Shown here: piece after piece, positions 7,004-7,453 of the stretch
How positions within the stretch are numbered: the first letter of the stretch is position 1
How the letters are laid out: every line of letters starts with the position of its first letter
NCBI GenBank assembly: GCA_023300065.1
Contig: JALZWJ010000413.1
Coordinates: 1 to 7,453 of the forward strand
From: Akkermansiaceae bacterium
GTDB taxonomy: Bacteria > Verrucomicrobiota > Verrucomicrobiia > Verrucomicrobiales > Akkermansiaceae
Length of the DNA stretch: 7,453 nt
Reading direction: 5' to 3'
Program-made: the position numbers and the translations under genes
The notes under the pieces: model-generated
What the model was told of the DNA's origin: nothing
Databases searched by the model: none
The model's input: the letters and a program-made list of their open reading frames with translations, nothing else

Positions 7004-7453
7004 ATGATCACCTCGACGAAATGCTCCCTCATTCTTCGATGCTTCGCCCTTTCTTGCTTAGTCGGGCCCGCCATCGCTGATAATGGAGACCATGCACACG
7101 CGGTCTATCCGGGGAACTTTTCTCGCCCACCCTCGATGGGGACGAACTACGACACTTGGCGTGATGCCACCGGACCTGATGTCGGGGAAGCAAAGGTCGA
7201 TCCCGCACGGCTCCCGGCCCGCATCGATAACTCCGCCCGCCCGCAGTTCCCTGCAATCTATAAACAAAAGTGGGGGGCTTGTGGACAATTCGCCTCGGTG
7301 GCCTCCATCTTCACTTACGAAATGAACGTGCTCAATGACACCACCGCATCGACCGATGCCACTCGCTTTCCGGCTCATTTCTCATGGAACATGGTCAACC
7401 AAGCCCAGAACAAAGGGACCGAAGCCTACCACGGCTGGGAGGTTGCCAAACAC
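7004..7453 (+). CDS. Papain-like (C1 family) cysteine peptidase, N-terminal part (runs off right edge)
   Basis: An open frame of 150 codons from ATG 7004 continues past the window edge. It opens with a Sec signal peptide (MITSTKCSLILRCF...) cleaved after the AxA motif GPAIA (residue 26). A short pro-like segment (27-72) leads to PARIDNSARPQFPAIYKQ (71-88), the usual run-in to the mature domain of bacterial C1 peptidases. Then comes WGACGQFASVASIFTYEMN (90-108), with Cys93 as the likely nucleophile at the start of the central helix and Gln88 as the likely oxyanion-hole residue. The segment FPAHFSWNMVNQAQNKGTEAYHGWEVAK (122-149) fits the following S-P-x-F-x-x-N and G-x-x-x-x-x-A region. The catalytic His and Asn would lie beyond the edge. 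The papain CW pair is replaced by Cys-Gly. An alternative ATG at 6991 is in another frame and stops at 7080. It lies 59 bases after the FG-GAP gene. The family assignment is fairly sure; activity is not proven. Confidence 0.8.
   Translation, partial: MITSTKCSLILRCFALSCLVGPAIADNGDHAHAVYPGNFSRPPSMGTNYDTWRDATGPDVGEAKVDPARLPARIDNSARPQFPAIYKQKWGACGQFASVASIFTYEMNVLNDTTASTDATRFPAHFSWNMVNQAQNKGTEAYHGWEVAKH

Overview
The window looks like a piece of a Verrucomicrobiota chromosome, probably Verrucomicrobiales-like. Gene starts lack clear Shine-Dalgarno sequences. The locus is rich in large Sec-exported proteins. The FG-GAP protein ends in the short beta-sandwich tail (pattern LTW...YDL..SPDLQTW......FFKV) that recurs at the C-termini of secreted verrucomicrobial proteins. 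The taxonomic call is inference from style and domain content; there is no rRNA or marker long enough to prove it.

Left part (1-1827): ordinary housekeeping and regulatory genes. A CNT/NupC-type nucleoside transporter runs off the left edge on the minus strand, with only its N-terminal 108 residues present. A 302-base gene-free stretch follows and holds a long imperfect inverted repeat (453-557). Next is a stand-alone receiver (CheY-like) protein on the plus strand with two unusual substitutions in its active-site set. It converges, with a 12-base gap, on a complete type I methionine aminopeptidase on the minus strand.

Right part (2071-7453): three consecutive plus-strand genes, each beginning with a Sec signal peptide. 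The first is an ~1151-residue mosaic: an IgGFc-binding-type N-terminal region, an Ig-like linker, a DUF11 domain, a DUF4114 domain and what appears to be a second, diverged DUF4114-like unit. The second is a 460-residue seven-repeat FG-GAP beta-propeller with a verrucomicrobial C-terminal sandwich. The third, cut by the right edge and easily missed because it has no stop in the window, is a papain-like (C1) cysteine peptidase with signal peptide, pro-segment and nucleophile region. All three should act outside the cytoplasm. Their co-orientation suggests a possible surface-adhesion and proteolysis cluster, but a shared function is only a hypothesis.

The most useful second looks are the hairpin element at 453-557, the domain architecture and tandem DUF4114-like pair of the large protein, the altered receiver domain, and the secreted trio. 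I saw no tRNA, rRNA, CRISPR array, IS transposase or phage gene.
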